The notes under the pieces are model-generated. The model saw only the letters and a program-made list of their open reading frames with translations, was not told where the DNA came from and searched no databases. A stretch of DNA of 64,000 nucleotides from Mycoplasmopsis gallinacea (GTDB taxonomy: Bacteria > Bacillota_I > Bacilli_A > Mycoplasmatales > Metamycoplasmataceae), in NCBI RefSeq assembly GCF_012220205.1, contig NZ_CP047225.1:558001-622000 (forward strand), in the 5' to 3' direction. Below, piece after piece: positions 31,650 through 43,089 of the stretch (positions are counted from its first letter, which is position 1; every line of letters starts with the position of its first letter). Position numbers and translations under genes: made by a program.

Positions 31650-32651
31650 ATGGCTGAAGATAAAAAAATATTAAATAATATCGGTGCTGTTACAGATGCA
31701 ATTGATATTGCTATGGAACGTGATCCAAATGTTGTGTTATTTGGGCAAGACGCTGGTTTTGAAGGTGGAGTTTTCAGATCAACTGAAGGACTTCAAGCAA
31801 AATATGGAGTAGAAAGAGTTTTTGATACACCTATTGCTGAAGCTGGTATTGCCGGGGTAGCAATTGGTGCTGCTATGGCTGGTCTTAAACCAATTGGTGA
31901 AATTCAATTCCAAGGTTTCTCATACCCAGCTATGCAACAACTTTTCACACAAGGTGCTCGTTTAAGAAACCGTTCAAGAGGTAAATTATCAGTTCCTATG
32001 GTGCTTAGAATGCCTATGGGTGGAGGAATTAGAGCTTTAGAACACCACTCAGAAGCACTTGAAGCAATTTATTCACATGTGCCAGGGGTTAAAGTAGTTA
32101 TGCCTGCTTTCCCATATGATACAAAAGGGTTATTACTTGCTGCAATTAACGATCCAGATCCTGTTGTATTCTTAGAACCAAAAAGAATTTATAGAGCCGG
32201 AAAACAAGAAGTTCCTGCTGGATATTACACAGTTGAAATTGGTAAAGCAAACAAAATTCTTGAAGGAAATGACCTTACAATTGTTACTTATGGAGCTCAA
32301 GTACATGATGTACTTGCTGCAATTAAAAAACTTAAAGCATCAGGAAGCAATTTAACATTTGATTTAATTGACTTAAGAACAATTAAACCAATGGATACAG
32401 ACACAATTATTGAATCTGTCAAAAAGACAGGAAGATTACTTGTGGTTCATGAAGCTGTTAAGAGCTTTTCAGTTAGTGCTGAAATTATGGCTAGAGTTAA
32501 TGAAAAAGCTTTTGAATACCTTAAAGCCCCAATGACAAGACTTACAGGGTATGACATTACAGTTCCACTTGCAAAAGGTGAAAGATTACACGCAATTACA
32601 GATGATAAAGTAATTGAAAAAATTAAAGAAGTTGTAAGCTTTGAATTTTAG
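31650..32651 (+). CDS. pdhB: Pyruvate dehydrogenase E1 beta
   Basis: 333 residues, 12 bases after pdhA, with GAAGGAG before the ATG. The PdhB landmarks are present: the N-terminal pyrimidine-binding domain (IAEAGIAGVAIGAAMAGLKP, HHSEALEA) and the C-terminal transketolase domain (TYGAQVHDVL, DLRTIKPMD). It pairs with E1 alpha to decarboxylate pyruvate. No internal stop of any kind. Confidence 0.95.
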   Translation: MAEDKKILNNIGAVTDAIDIAMERDPNVVLFGQDAGFEGGVFRSTEGLQAKYGVERVFDTPIAEAGIAGVAIGAAMAGLKPIGEIQFQGFSYPAMQQLFTQGARLRNRSRGKLSVPMVLRMPMGGGIRALEHHSEALEAIYSHVPGVKVVMPAFPYDTKGLLLAAINDPDPVVFLEPKRIYRAGKQEVPAGYYTVEIGKANKILEGNDLTIVTYGAQVHDVLAAIKKLKASGSNLTFDLIDLRTIKPMDTDTIIESVKKTGRLLVVHEAVKSFSVSAEIMARVNEKAFEYLKAPMTRLTGYDITVPLAKGERLHAITDDKVIEKIKEVVSFEF

Positions 32652-32662
32652 AAAGGAAAATA

Positions 32663-33574
32663 ATGAGTATTAAATCAACACCACTTGTTAGAGCGTTTGC
32701 AAAAAAAGAAAACGTTAATCTTGAACTTGTTAAAGGTTCAGGAATGGGCGGAAGAATTAAGCTTCAAGATATAAAAGATTTCCTTGCAAATCAAGCAGCA
32801 ACACCTGCTGGTGCTTCAAGCGCAATCAAAGAAGCTCCAGCACAAGTTGCTCCAACAAAACCAGTAGCAACAGGAGTTCCATATAGCGAACCAGTTACAC
32901 CTATTAGAAAAGCAATTGCTCGTGCTATGACTAATTCATGAGACAATGTAGCTTATGTAAACTTAGTTCATGAAATTGATATGAGTGCTTTATGAGACTT
33001 ACGTAGTTCAATTAAAGATTTAGTTCTTAAAAGTGAAAATGTTAAATTAACATTCCTTCCATATATTCTTAAAGCTATTTCAATTGCCTTAAAAGAATTT
33101 CCTAAATTTACAGCTAAATACAATGAAGCTAAGAGCACTTTAGATTACCCAGGAATTGTTAACTTAGGATTTGCAGTTGATACTGAAGCTGGACTTATGG
33201 TACCAGTTATTAATGATGCTTCAAATTTAAGCATTCTTGAATTAGCTAAAGAAGTTGGACGTTTAGCCAAAGCCGCTAGAGAAAAAACAATCAAACCAAA
33301 CGAAATGAAAGGTGCAGGATTCACTATTACAAACTATGGATCAGTTGGTTCATTGTGAGGAGTGCCTGTTATTAACTACCCTGAAGTTGCTATTGCAGGA
33401 GTTGGTGCTATCGTTGATAAACCAGTTGTAAAAAATGGTGCTATTGTGCCAGGAAAAGTTATGTATCTTACAGTAGCTGCTGACCACCGTTGAATCGATG
33501 GAGCAGAAATTGGAAGATTTGCATCTAGAGTTAAAGAACTTTTAGAAAAACCAGAAGTTTTAGGAGTGTACTAG
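32663..33574 (+). CDS. pdhC: Pyruvate dehydrogenase E2 lacking a lipoyl domain
   Basis: 303 residues. The protein begins directly with the peripheral-subunit-binding domain (TPLVRAFAKKENVNLELVKG), goes through an Ala/Pro linker and ends in the acetyltransferase core with the catalytic ADHRWIDG motif. The N-terminal lipoyl domain found in ordinary E2 is absent, and there is no room for it: pdhB ends 11 bases upstream. The swinging arms of this complex must come from the E3 subunit, which has two. Confidence 0.92.
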
Positions 33575-33577
33575 ATA

Positions 33578-35755
33578 ATGTATAAATTTAAATTTGCAGA
33601 TATTGGTGAAGGACTTCATGAAGGGGTTGTTGCTGAAATTTACAAAAAAGTAGGTGACACAGTTAAAGAAGGAGATTCTCTTTTTTCAGTTGAAACAGAT
33701 AAAGTTACTTCAGATATTCCTTCTCCAGTTGATGGAAAAATTGTTAAAGTTTTAATGAACCAAGGTGATACAATTCACGTAGGTCAAGAAATTTACGTAA
33801 TTGACGATGGTAGCGGTGATGATGTTGAAGCTGCAGCACCAGCGCAAGAAGCTCAAGCCCAAAGTGCACCAGCTAGCGAGGGAGCTCACGAATTTTATTC
33901 ATTTAAATTTGCTGATATTGGTGAAGGACTTCATGAAGGGGTTGTAGCTGAAATTTACAAAAAAGAAGGTGATACAGTTAAAGAAGGAGATTCTCTTTTC
34001 TCAGTTGAAACAGATAAAGTTACTTCAGATATTCCTTCTCCAGTTGATGGAAAAATTGTTAAAGTTTTAATGAATCAAGGTGATACAATTCACGTAGGTC
34101 AAGAAATTTATGTAATTGACGATGGTAAAAAACACTCAAATGCTGCAGTACCAGCTGCTAAAACTTCAGGTGGTGGAGCAAGCGTTGTTGGAGTTATGGA
34201 AGTTAATGATGATCTTTTAGACTTTTCATCTCTTTCTGCTTCATCTTCATCTACAAGTGCTAAAGCAGAAGTTAGCGCTCCAAAACAAGAAGCTGTGTCA
34301 GCAAGTAGTGATTCTTCATTTGACGAAGGTAAAGCTTACACAGGAGCAATCGAAGAAGAATTTGATGTTATTGTTGTAGGTTCAGGTCCTGGTGGGTACT
34401 TAGCAGCTGAGGAAGCTGGTAAATCAGGTCTTAAAACAATGATTGTTGAGAAAAAATACTGAGGTGGTGTATGTCTTAACACAGGATGTATTCCAACTAA
34501 ATCACTTCTTAAATCAACAGAAATTATTTCAGATATTAAACACGCTGAAAAATATGGTGTAGTTGCAATTAGCTCAATTGATAATGAAGCAACTTGAAAA
34601 TCAATGCACGAACGTAAAGCTGGAGTTGTTTCAAAAATTTCTAAATCAGTTGAAATGTTAATGAAATCATCAAAAGTTAAATCACTTTTTGGTGAAGCTA
34701 AATTTGTTGGTGCTAGAGAAATTGAAGTTAACTCAAAAGTTTACCGTGCAAAAAACATTATTTTAGCAACAGGATCAACAGCTAACCAATTAGCAATGCT
34801 TCCAGGATTTAAAGAAGGATATGACAACTTAGAAATCATTACTTCTGAAGAAGCAATTAACTGAGATAAATCATTACCTAAAAAAGTTACAATCATTGGT
34901 GGTGGTGTAATTGGGCTTGAATTTGCTACTGTTTTTGCAACAGCAGGAGCTGAAGTTACAATCTTACAAAATACAGATAAACTTTTACCAATGAACGAAC
35001 CTGAAGTTGCTCAAGAAGCAGCTAAAATGCTTGATAAAATGGGTGTTAAAGTTCTTTACAACGCTCAAAGCCAAAAATACGAAGGTAAAAAATTATATGT
35101 TCTTGTTGACGGAAAAGAAACAGTTCTTGAACAAGATATTATCCTTACAGCAACAGGTAGAAGCGCAAATTCAAAAGGACTTGCAGAAGTTGGTGTAAAA
35201 CTTGGACAAAGAGGCGAAGTTATCGTCGATAAACACCAAAGAACAAATGTTAGAAACGTATATGCAATTGGGGACGTAACTGGACAAAATATGTTAGCTC
35301 ACGTTGCTTATGCACATGCTCTTGTAGCTGTTTCACACATTCTTGGTGATGAAGAAAAAGGAACATACAAACCAAAAGGAATTCCAGGATGTATTTATAC
35401 AACACCAGAAATTGCTTTCGTTGGTCTTACAGAAGCTGAAGCTAAAAAACAAGGAAGAAATGTATTTGCTTCAAAATACTTATTTGAATACTTAGGAAAA
35501 GCTATAGCAGCTTCACATACAGAAGGATTTATCAAATTAATCGTTGATAAAGAATTTGGTGAAATTTTAGGTGCTACAATTGTTGGGGCAAATGCTACAG
35601 ATTACATTACAGAAGTTCTTTTAGCTATGGAACAAGAAGTGACTGTACACGAAATTGCTCACACAATTCACCCACACCCAACATACAACGAAATTATTTG
35701 AGAAGCAGCACGTAGTGCAAGCTTAAAATTAGATCTTGAAAAACACAAAAAATAA
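33578..35755 (+). CDS. pdhD: Dihydrolipoamide dehydrogenase (E3) with two lipoyl domains
   Basis: 725 residues. Two lipoyl domains (about 2-78 and 107-183, lipoyl lysines near 42 and 147 in ETDKVTSD) precede a Ser/Ala-rich linker and the flavoprotein. E3 has GSGPGGYLAAE, the redox pair GVCLNTGCIPTK, GGGVIGLEFA and the dimer-interface HTIHPHPTYNE. It reoxidises dihydrolipoamide with NAD and here also supplies the lipoyl arms. The gene follows pdhC by 3 bases and ends before a strong terminator. Confidence 0.95.
33581..33811 (+). repeat. Lipoyl-domain coding repeat, copy 1
   Basis: 231 bases nearly identical to 33896-34126 (offset 315), including synonymous positions, differing at only about a dozen bases by eye. 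This points to recent duplication or ongoing gene conversion inside pdhD. Confidence 0.9.
33896..34126 (+). repeat. Lipoyl-domain coding repeat, copy 2
   Basis: Second copy of the pdhD lipoyl repeat. The main protein difference is Glu for Val after IYKK. Confidence 0.9.
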
Positions 35756-35770
35756 TTCAAAATCATAATC

Positions 35771-35796
35771 AAAACACTGCTAAAAGGCAGTGTTTT
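35771..35796 (+). terminator. Terminator of the pdh operon
   Basis: A perfect 10-base stem (AAAACACTGC with GCAGTGTTTT) and a T-run, 15 bases after pdhD. Confidence 0.85.
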
Positions 35797-35808
35797 TTGC
35801 GCATTTAT

Positions 35809-36592
35809 CCTGAGTTTCCAAGTTGCAATGAAGAAAAAACGAATACACCTACAAATAAGGTGTATTCGTTTTTTATGCTTTTAAATTACAATGATAGAAC
35901 ATCAACTTCATATTGAAAATCACTATATATTTTGTTTAATTTTTTATGTTCTGGGTCTAAATTATTCTTGATTTTACTTATAACTTTACAATTTACAGTC
36001 TTTGTTGTGATTGTTATAAGTTTCATGCATTTATAAACATATTCATTGTGAGTTTTTGACTCTCTCCATTATCTTTATAAAATTTCTTTAATTTATAAAT
36101 GCAATATTTAGAAACAATTAGAGGCAAAAGTATAAAAATACATGAGATTGAATATGCTCGTCTTTATAAACGTACATCGGTCTAACTTCGATTGCTGATT
36201 TTGAGGTTATGAAACCTTCTTCCACTTTTTGTTGCCCTTATATATTTCATTTCCTTCTTTTGAATCTATGTTTCTTATGTTGGTTTCAATCACATAAAAG
36301 CCATCTTCATTAGTTACTTTTTAATTTTTCGATATTTAATCTTCCGATTTTTTTACCATTCTACATCCATATACTTTTTTTATATTCAGGAACCAAAGCA
36401 CTTAATGGCAATTCACCGTTAATAGACTTTTTCTCCAATTTATTAATAAGATTTTGTCTTTTTATTTTGTCTAAAGTTTGTTTTGCATGGCTAAAATAGA
36501 CAGATTGTTTTCTAAAGGTATCACTATATCTTTTTTTATTTTTGTTTTTAGCTCAAACAGATTGGACGAATCTAGATTTAGTAAAATAATCA
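35809..36592 (-). mobile_element. Decayed end of an IS1634-like element
   Basis: From CCTGAGTTTCCAAGTTG at 35809, this stretch is the reverse complement of the right 780 bases of the intact element at 53114-54980: the same terminal repeat, the same tail hairpin (GAATACACC/GGTGTATTC), and transposase C-terminal coding sequence with many frameshifts and substitutions. Similarity stops near 36592, inside the transposase. It is an old, truncated copy. It shows that the family has been active here more than once. Confidence 0.88.
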
Positions 36593-36740
36593 TATTATAT
36601 TTCCTTGCAACAATAAATAAACTGTAATTTTAGGGAATTTTGCATTAAATTATTGCGCATAATATTAGTTAAATTTAGGTTAATTTCATAAAAATTGATG
36701 CACAAAAAGATAGCAAAAATATTATAATTTAATAATTATT

Positions 36741-37946
36741 ATGAAAAATTTAGCTAATGAAATTCGACCGATGCAAATTGACCAATTAGTAGGTCAAAAC
36801 AATATTAAAAAATTACTTAAAGAAGTTGTTAAAAACAATCTTACAACTAGTTTTTTGTTTTTCGGTGAAAGCGGAATTGGTAAAACAAGTGCAGCTTTTG
36901 CATTAGCTAACGAAATGGGTAAAAAATTTGGATATTTTAATGCCACAGTTCAAAGTAAAAAGGAATTAGTAGAATTATTAGATAGCTGCGAAATTATCAT
37001 AATTGATGAAATTCACCGTCTAAATAAAGATAAGCAAGATATTTTGCTTTCTTATTTAGAATTTGACAAAATCATTGTTTATGCAACTACGACAGAAAAC
37101 CCTTATTTTAAGGTAAATCCGGCAGTAAGAAGTAGGATGCAAGTGATTCAATTTAGCAAGCTAAGCGAGGAAGATATTGTCTTTGGACTTAGAAAGATAA
37201 TTGATAGCAAATATTCAGAGATGCAAATTAGTGATAATTTACTGCTTTCGCTAGCTAGGCAATCTTCAGGTGATTTTAGAATGAGCATTAATAACTTGCA
37301 AATGCTTTACTTTATGAAAAAGAATGCTACTATTACTGAAAATGATTTAAAAATCATTATTCCTAACATTAATTTCTATAGTGATATGAATTCAAGCGCT
37401 CACTATAACAATTTATCTGCTTTTCATAAATCACTTCGTGGAAGTGATCCTGATGCTGCTTTATATTATGGAATGCTGATTTTAAAAAGCGGTGATATTG
37501 ACGGGCTTTTTAGAAGGATGCTCTGCGTAGCTTATGAAGATATTGGACTTGCTAATCCTAATATCACTTTAAGAGTAAAAAGCGCTATTGAAGCTTTTGA
37601 AAGATTAGGTCTGCCTGAAGGTAAGCTTCCAATTGCATTTGCAATTATTGACCTATGCTTAAGTGTTAAAAGTAATTCTGTGATCGTTGCTATTGATAAT
37701 GTAGAAAAGCAAATTGAAACTGGTGGCATTTACGAAATACCTAAACACCTTAGAGATGCCCATTATGCTTCAGCATCTAAATTAGGTGATGGAATTGGCT
37801 ATAAATATCCTCATAATTATGTTAATAATTGAGTAGATCAAGAATATCTACCTAAAAAACTTAAACATTTAAAATTCTATATTCCACAAAATAATGATAT
37901 GGAACTTAAATACCAAAACTACTGAAAGAAAGTTAAAAACAAATAA
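36741..37946 (+). CDS. rarA: Replication-associated recombination ATPase RarA/MgsA
   Basis: 401 residues. An AAA+ core with P-loop GESGIGKTSAAF, Walker B IIIIDEIHRLN and TTTENPYFKVNPAVRSR (sensor and arginine finger) is followed by the tetramerisation region typical of RarA (MLCVAYEDIGLANP, HYASASKLGDGIGYKYPHN). It acts at stalled replication forks. It starts a run of plus-strand genes (pheS, ung, pheT, glyA). Confidence 0.92.
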
Positions 37947-37956
37947 AGGAGAAGTT

Positions 37957-38910
37957 ATGACTTTTGATAAAAATAAATTTAATTCTTTTGAAGATCTTAA
38001 GCAATTCAAAGCTAAAGTTTATTCAAGCGAAGGTGAAATTGCAGCTTTACAGTTAAAACTTAGAACAGCTCCAAATGAAGAAAAAAAAGAAATTGGAAAG
38101 CAAATTAATGTTTTAAAAACTCAGTATGAAGCTCTTTTTGAAGAAATTGGTGCATATTTAAAAGAAAAACAAATTCAGGAAAAAGTAGCTAGTGAATTTA
38201 TTGATGTAACAATTCCTACTGCCAAAAATCCTTCATTAAACCCAATTTCTTTAGTGGAAAATAAACTTAGAGAGTGATTCTTTGAAAATGGATATTATGA
38301 GCAACAAGCTGGTGAAATTGTGTCTGATTTATATAACTTTGAGCGTTTAAATATTCCTAAAAACCACCCAGCTAGAGCAATGCATGATTCACTTTATCTT
38401 AATGCAAGCACTCTTTTAAGAACTCATAATACAGGAATTACAGCAACTGTTTTAGAAGAATGTGCTAACTCTGAAGTTTCAACTTTTGCAATTGGAAAAG
38501 TGTACCGTAATGATGAAGATGATGCAACTCACTCACACCAATTTACTCAGCTTGATTTTGTAAGCGTTGGAAAAGTGAGTTTTCCAAATTTAATTTGAAC
38601 CTTAAAATCAATGCTTAGCTACGTTTTAGAAGAAGAAGTTGAAGTTAGACTTAGACCAAGTTATTTCCCATTTACAGAACCAAGTGTTGAAGTTGATGTG
38701 TTTTACAAAAATAGATGAATTGAAATTCTTGGAGCCGGAATGCTTCATCCAAATGTTTTAAAAATGGCTGGATATACAAATGATATGAACGGATTTGCTG
38801 CTGGACTTGGAATTGAAAGAATCACAATGATTAAATACGGATTTTCAGATATTAGAGACTTATACAGAAATGATTTAAGGGTACTTGCACAATTTAACAA
38901 TGAAAAATAG
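37957..38910 (+). CDS. pheS: Phenylalanyl-tRNA synthetase alpha subunit
   Basis: 317 residues, start preceded by AAAGGAG. The class II core carries motif 2 ([19 protein letters not shown]) and motif 3 ([17 protein letters not shown]); an N-terminal coiled coil for tRNA binding spans about residues 10-80. Shorter than in most bacteria, as usual for mycoplasmas. Its end overlaps the start of ung by 11 bases, which in turn abuts pheT. Confidence 0.95.
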
Positions 38911-39568
38911 TTTTTTAGAAATCCTTCAAAGCGAAGGAAAAAAAGATTATTTCCAAAACATTCTTGTAAGTTTAAAAGAATCTGAAAAAAACGGGCCAAT
39001 TTATCCACACCAAACTAATATTTTCCGTCCATTCGAATTTTTCCAAGTTAATGAAACTAAAGTTGTTATTTTAGGTCAAGATCCATATCATGGTTATGAT
39101 CAAGCTGATGGACTTGCTTTTTCAAGTAAAAATCCAAAAACACCACCATCACTTAGAAATATTTTTAAAGAGCTTAAAAAAGAATATCCAAAAACAAAAA
39201 TTGAAACAAACGATCTTAGTGCATGAGCAAAGCAAGGAGTATTGCTTCTTAATACAATCTTAACCGTGAATTACAACATGCCACTTTCACATAAACATTT
39301 TGGATGAGAAACATTTACTAAAGAAGTTCTTAAACAAGTTGCGCTTCAAGCACCTAAAGCAATTTTTGTGCTTTTAGGGAAACATGCACAAAAGTTTGCT
39401 CAGGATTTAAATTTAGATCCAAGTAGGGTTATTGCCACAAGTCACCCAAGTCCATACAGCTATAAAAAAGGATTTGAAAATTCTGGAATTTTTAAGTTAA
39501 TTAACAAAAAACTTAAGCAAAACGGACTGGAGCCAATTAAATGAGATTTAAAAAAGGAGAGTAAATAA
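38900..39568 (+). CDS. ung: Uracil-DNA glycosylase
   Basis: 222 residues. The catalytic water-activating [17 protein letters not shown], the LLLNTILTV strand and the DNA-intercalation [11 protein letters not shown] loop identify family 1 UDG. I start it at ATG 38900; an ATG five codons upstream lies deeper inside pheS. The gene is wedged between pheS and pheT (stop TAA overlaps the pheT ATG), an unusual insertion into a normally contiguous pair. Confidence 0.94.
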
Positions 39569-41721
39569 TGGTTTTTTCATTAAATTATTTAAATAAGTTT
39601 TTACCAAATAAAAAGCTTGATGCAAGTGTTGAAATCGCACTTAATGAACTTGGGTTTGAAGTTGAAGAAATTAAGCCTTTTTCTGATGTTAAAGGTGTTA
39701 TTTTTGCTAAAGTTATTTCAAAAGAACTTAATCCAAATACTCCTAAATTAGATGTTGTGCTTGTTGGGACTAAATTAGGTAACCTTACCATTCAAACCAA
39801 TAATCAAATTCTTAATCCTGGTGATTTAACTGTTATTTTCCCAATTGGTTCATCTAAAGGTGATCATGTTTTTGGTGAAGCAACCATTAAAGGTGTAAAT
39901 TCACAAGGGATGTTTGGGGCTTTTAGTGAACTTGGGTATGATTGAGAACTTTTAGAAAAAGAAAATCAAGTATTAATCCTTCCAAGTGATTTTGCTTCAT
40001 TAGAAGATGATCCAATGCAAATTTTAGGCCTTGATGATTTAATGGTGGAAGTTTCTACTACAGCCAATAGAAATGATGCTAATTCATATTATGTACTTGC
40101 TAGAGAGCTTGCAGCATATTATAAAACTGATTTTGTTTTTGATTTTAAAAAGCCAAGCAAAACTTTTGCATCACAAATTAAGGTGCAAAGAGGTGATGCC
40201 GATGAACTTAACTTCCTTGAAGCAAAAGGAAAGGTAGTGCTTAATTTTGAAGATAAACTTTTACTTGCTAAAAGCGGAATTGACACCAAGCACCCAGATG
40301 CTGTTAACTTAACTAATTTAACTTTGTTAATTACAGGAGCTCCAACTCACGTATATAATAAAGATTTAATTGGTAATAATTTAACTGCTAAAATGTTTTC
40401 AGGAAACTTAACAATTTTTGGTAACAAAGAAGTTGATGTCAAAGATATTCTTGCTATTTATGATGAAAATGGACCTATTTCAATTGCGAGCGTAATGGGT
40501 CTTGAAGCATTTAAAGTTGAACAAGAAGCAACTAATTTATGTTTTGAAATTGGTATTTTCAAAAACGAATTAGTAAGACATGCAGCTAAAGAAATTAAGC
40601 TTTTAAGTAATTCTGCATCTCAAGGTTCAAGAGTTATTTCAAAAGAAGCAACTCTTTTAGGAATTAAATTTATTCAAAGCTATTTGTCAAACTTAGAGCA
40701 ATCAAATTTAATTACTACTATTGATAAGGTAGAGCAAAAGCAAATTCAAATTGACAATAACAAATTAAAAACTTATGCTCAAGTAGAAGAATTAAGCATT
40801 TTTAGCCCTGCTATTGAGCAATTAAAAATGCTTGGATACATTTTTGATGAAAAAGTTGTAACAGTTCCAAATTATAGATATGATATTGTGCTTTTTGAAG
40901 ATATCATTGAAGAGATTTTTAGATTTTATTCATACGCCAATTTCAAGCCAATTTCAATTAAAAACAAACCAATTAAAGTTAAACCAATTAACAAAGATAA
41001 AGCCTTTTTACTTGCTCAAGGATACAATGAAGCAAGAACTTTCACTTTAGTTTCTAAAGAAAGAAATACACTTAATCCTTTTAATTTTGAATCAAGCGTT
41101 GATTTATTAACCTTTGTTTCTAAAGAAAGAGAAACAGTTCGTAATTCAATTATCACTTCGCTTAGTGAAATTGTTTTATATAACCAAAAAAGAAAAATGA
41201 GTGAAATTAACTTCTTTGAAAAAGGGATGATTAATTACAATCATCAGATTTACGGACTTGCTTCAACAACTAAAGGTTTCTTAGACATCAAACGTGATAT
41301 TGTTAACTTTTTAAAAGATGATTCACTTACATTTGTCCCTTGAAAAGATTGTGAGTTTATTCATCCAAATGTTTCAGCTAAAATTTACAAAGGGGACAAA
41401 TTAATTGGTTGAATTGGAAAAATTCACCCTCGTTATGATGAAACTGGTGCTTTTTATGCTGAAATTCTTGATTTAGAATACAAAACAAACAATAAATTTG
41501 AATCCTTTGAGCAAAGTCCATTAAAAACTTTAGATTTAACTTTCCAAATTCCGCTTCATGATTATATTGGTGACAAAGTTGCTGAAATTAAAGCGCTTGC
41601 TAATGTTTTTGATATCAAACAAATTGATAATTACTTAAAACAAGATTCAAGAAGCGTTACTTTAAGAATTTTTGCCAATGAAGAAGCAATTACCTTGCTT
41701 GATAGTCACTATAATAAATAG
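39568..41721 (+). CDS. pheT: Phenylalanyl-tRNA synthetase beta subunit
   Basis: 717 residues. N-terminal tRNA-binding-like domain ([19 protein letters not shown]), the B3/B4 region with an editing-like site, B5 ([19 protein letters not shown]), and a catalytic-like core. It is shorter than the usual 790-800 because the C-terminal anticodon-binding FDX domain appears to be missing: the protein ends soon after [10 protein letters not shown]. Mycoplasma PheT proteins are often reduced and error-prone in editing. Internal TGA codons encode Trp. Confidence 0.9.
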
Positions 41722-41729
41722 GAGGGTAT

Positions 41730-42998
41730 ATGTACTCAAAAATTAAAATACACGATAAGGTAGTTAATGATGCAATTAATAATGAATTAGTGCGTCAAGA
41801 AGATTTTATCCAACTTATTGCTAGCGAAAACTTTGTCTCTGAAGATGTTTTAATTGCTCAAGGAAGCGTGCTTACTAATAAATATGGAGAAGGTTATCCG
41901 GGTAGAAGATATTATGGTGGATGCGAAAATGTTGATGTAGTAGAAACTGCTGCTATTGAACGTTTAAAGTCTATTTTTGGGGTTAAATATGCTAATGTGC
42001 AACCATATTCAGGGAGCGTAGCTAACACTGCTGCTATTGCTAGCGTAGTGCCTCATGGTGGTAAAATTATGGGACTTTCATTAAGCAGTGGGGGGCATTT
42101 AACTCACGGATATAAAATTAGCTTTAGTGGAATTTTCTACAACGCAGTTTCATATGATTTAGGCAAAGATGAAAAGCTTGATTATGATGCAATTGAAGCT
42201 TTTGCAATGCAAGAAAAACCCGATTTAATTATTTGTGGTTATTCAGCGTACTCACAAATTATTGACTTTAAACGTTTTAAAGAAATTGCAAACAAATGTG
42301 GTGCTAAATTATTAGCAGATATTGCGCATATTGCAGGTCTTATTGCTGGGGGCGTGCATCCTTCGCCAGTTGGATATGCCGATATTATCACAAGTACAAC
42401 TCATAAAACTCTTCGTTCAGGTCGTGGTGGAATTATTATGACTAACGATGAAGAAATTGCTAAAAAAATGGATCGTTGAGTTTTCCCTGGTTATCAAGGT
42501 GGTCCATTATTCCATGCCATTGCTGGTAAAGCGGTTGGTTTATATGAAGTTATGCAACCAATGTTTAAAGAATATGCCCAAAATATAGTTAAAAACGCTA
42601 AAACATTATGTGAATTTTTCAAAAGCAAAGGAGCAAGAATTATTAGTGGTGGAACAGAAAATCACTTATTTTTAATGGATGTAAATCAAACTTACTCAAT
42701 TACAGGTAAGGAAGCTGAAGCTCTTTTGGATAAAGTAAATATTACAATTAATAAAAATAGCATTCCTTTTGATACTCTTTCGCCTATGGTAACAAGTGGA
42801 CTTAGATTTGGTACAGCTGCAATGACAAGTAGGGGATTTACTAAGTGAACTGAACTTGGTGAAATTATTCACCACTGCCTTTCAAATTATGCTAAATTAA
42901 GCTCTGATACCCCTGAAGCGAAAGCAGAACTTGCTGAAATTAAAAGCAAAGTTTTAGCTTTAACTAAGGAATTTCCAATCAAAAAATCTTATCTTTAA
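41730..42998 (+). CDS. glyA: Serine hydroxymethyltransferase
   Basis: 422 residues, preceded by AGGAGGG. The PLP-binding lysine lies in [14 protein letters not shown]; the signature [12 protein letters not shown] and the tetrahydrofolate-side [11 protein letters not shown] are conserved. It converts serine to glycine and loads one-carbon units on folate, which links it to the downstream formyltransferase (fmt) at 56.3 kb. Confidence 0.96.
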
Positions 42999-43012
42999 TT
43001 AATGATCAAATT

Positions 43013-43040
43013 AAAACGCGAATCTTATGGTTCGCGTTTT
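43013..43040. terminator. Bidirectional terminator between glyA and the NYN gene
   Basis: AAAACGCGAA (43013-43022) and TTCGCGTTTT (43031-43040), a perfect 10-base stem between convergent genes. Confidence 0.85.
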
Positions 43041-43089
43041 AAAATAAAACAAGGAGACATCAGCCTCCCTGTTTTTTGTAAAATAGAAA

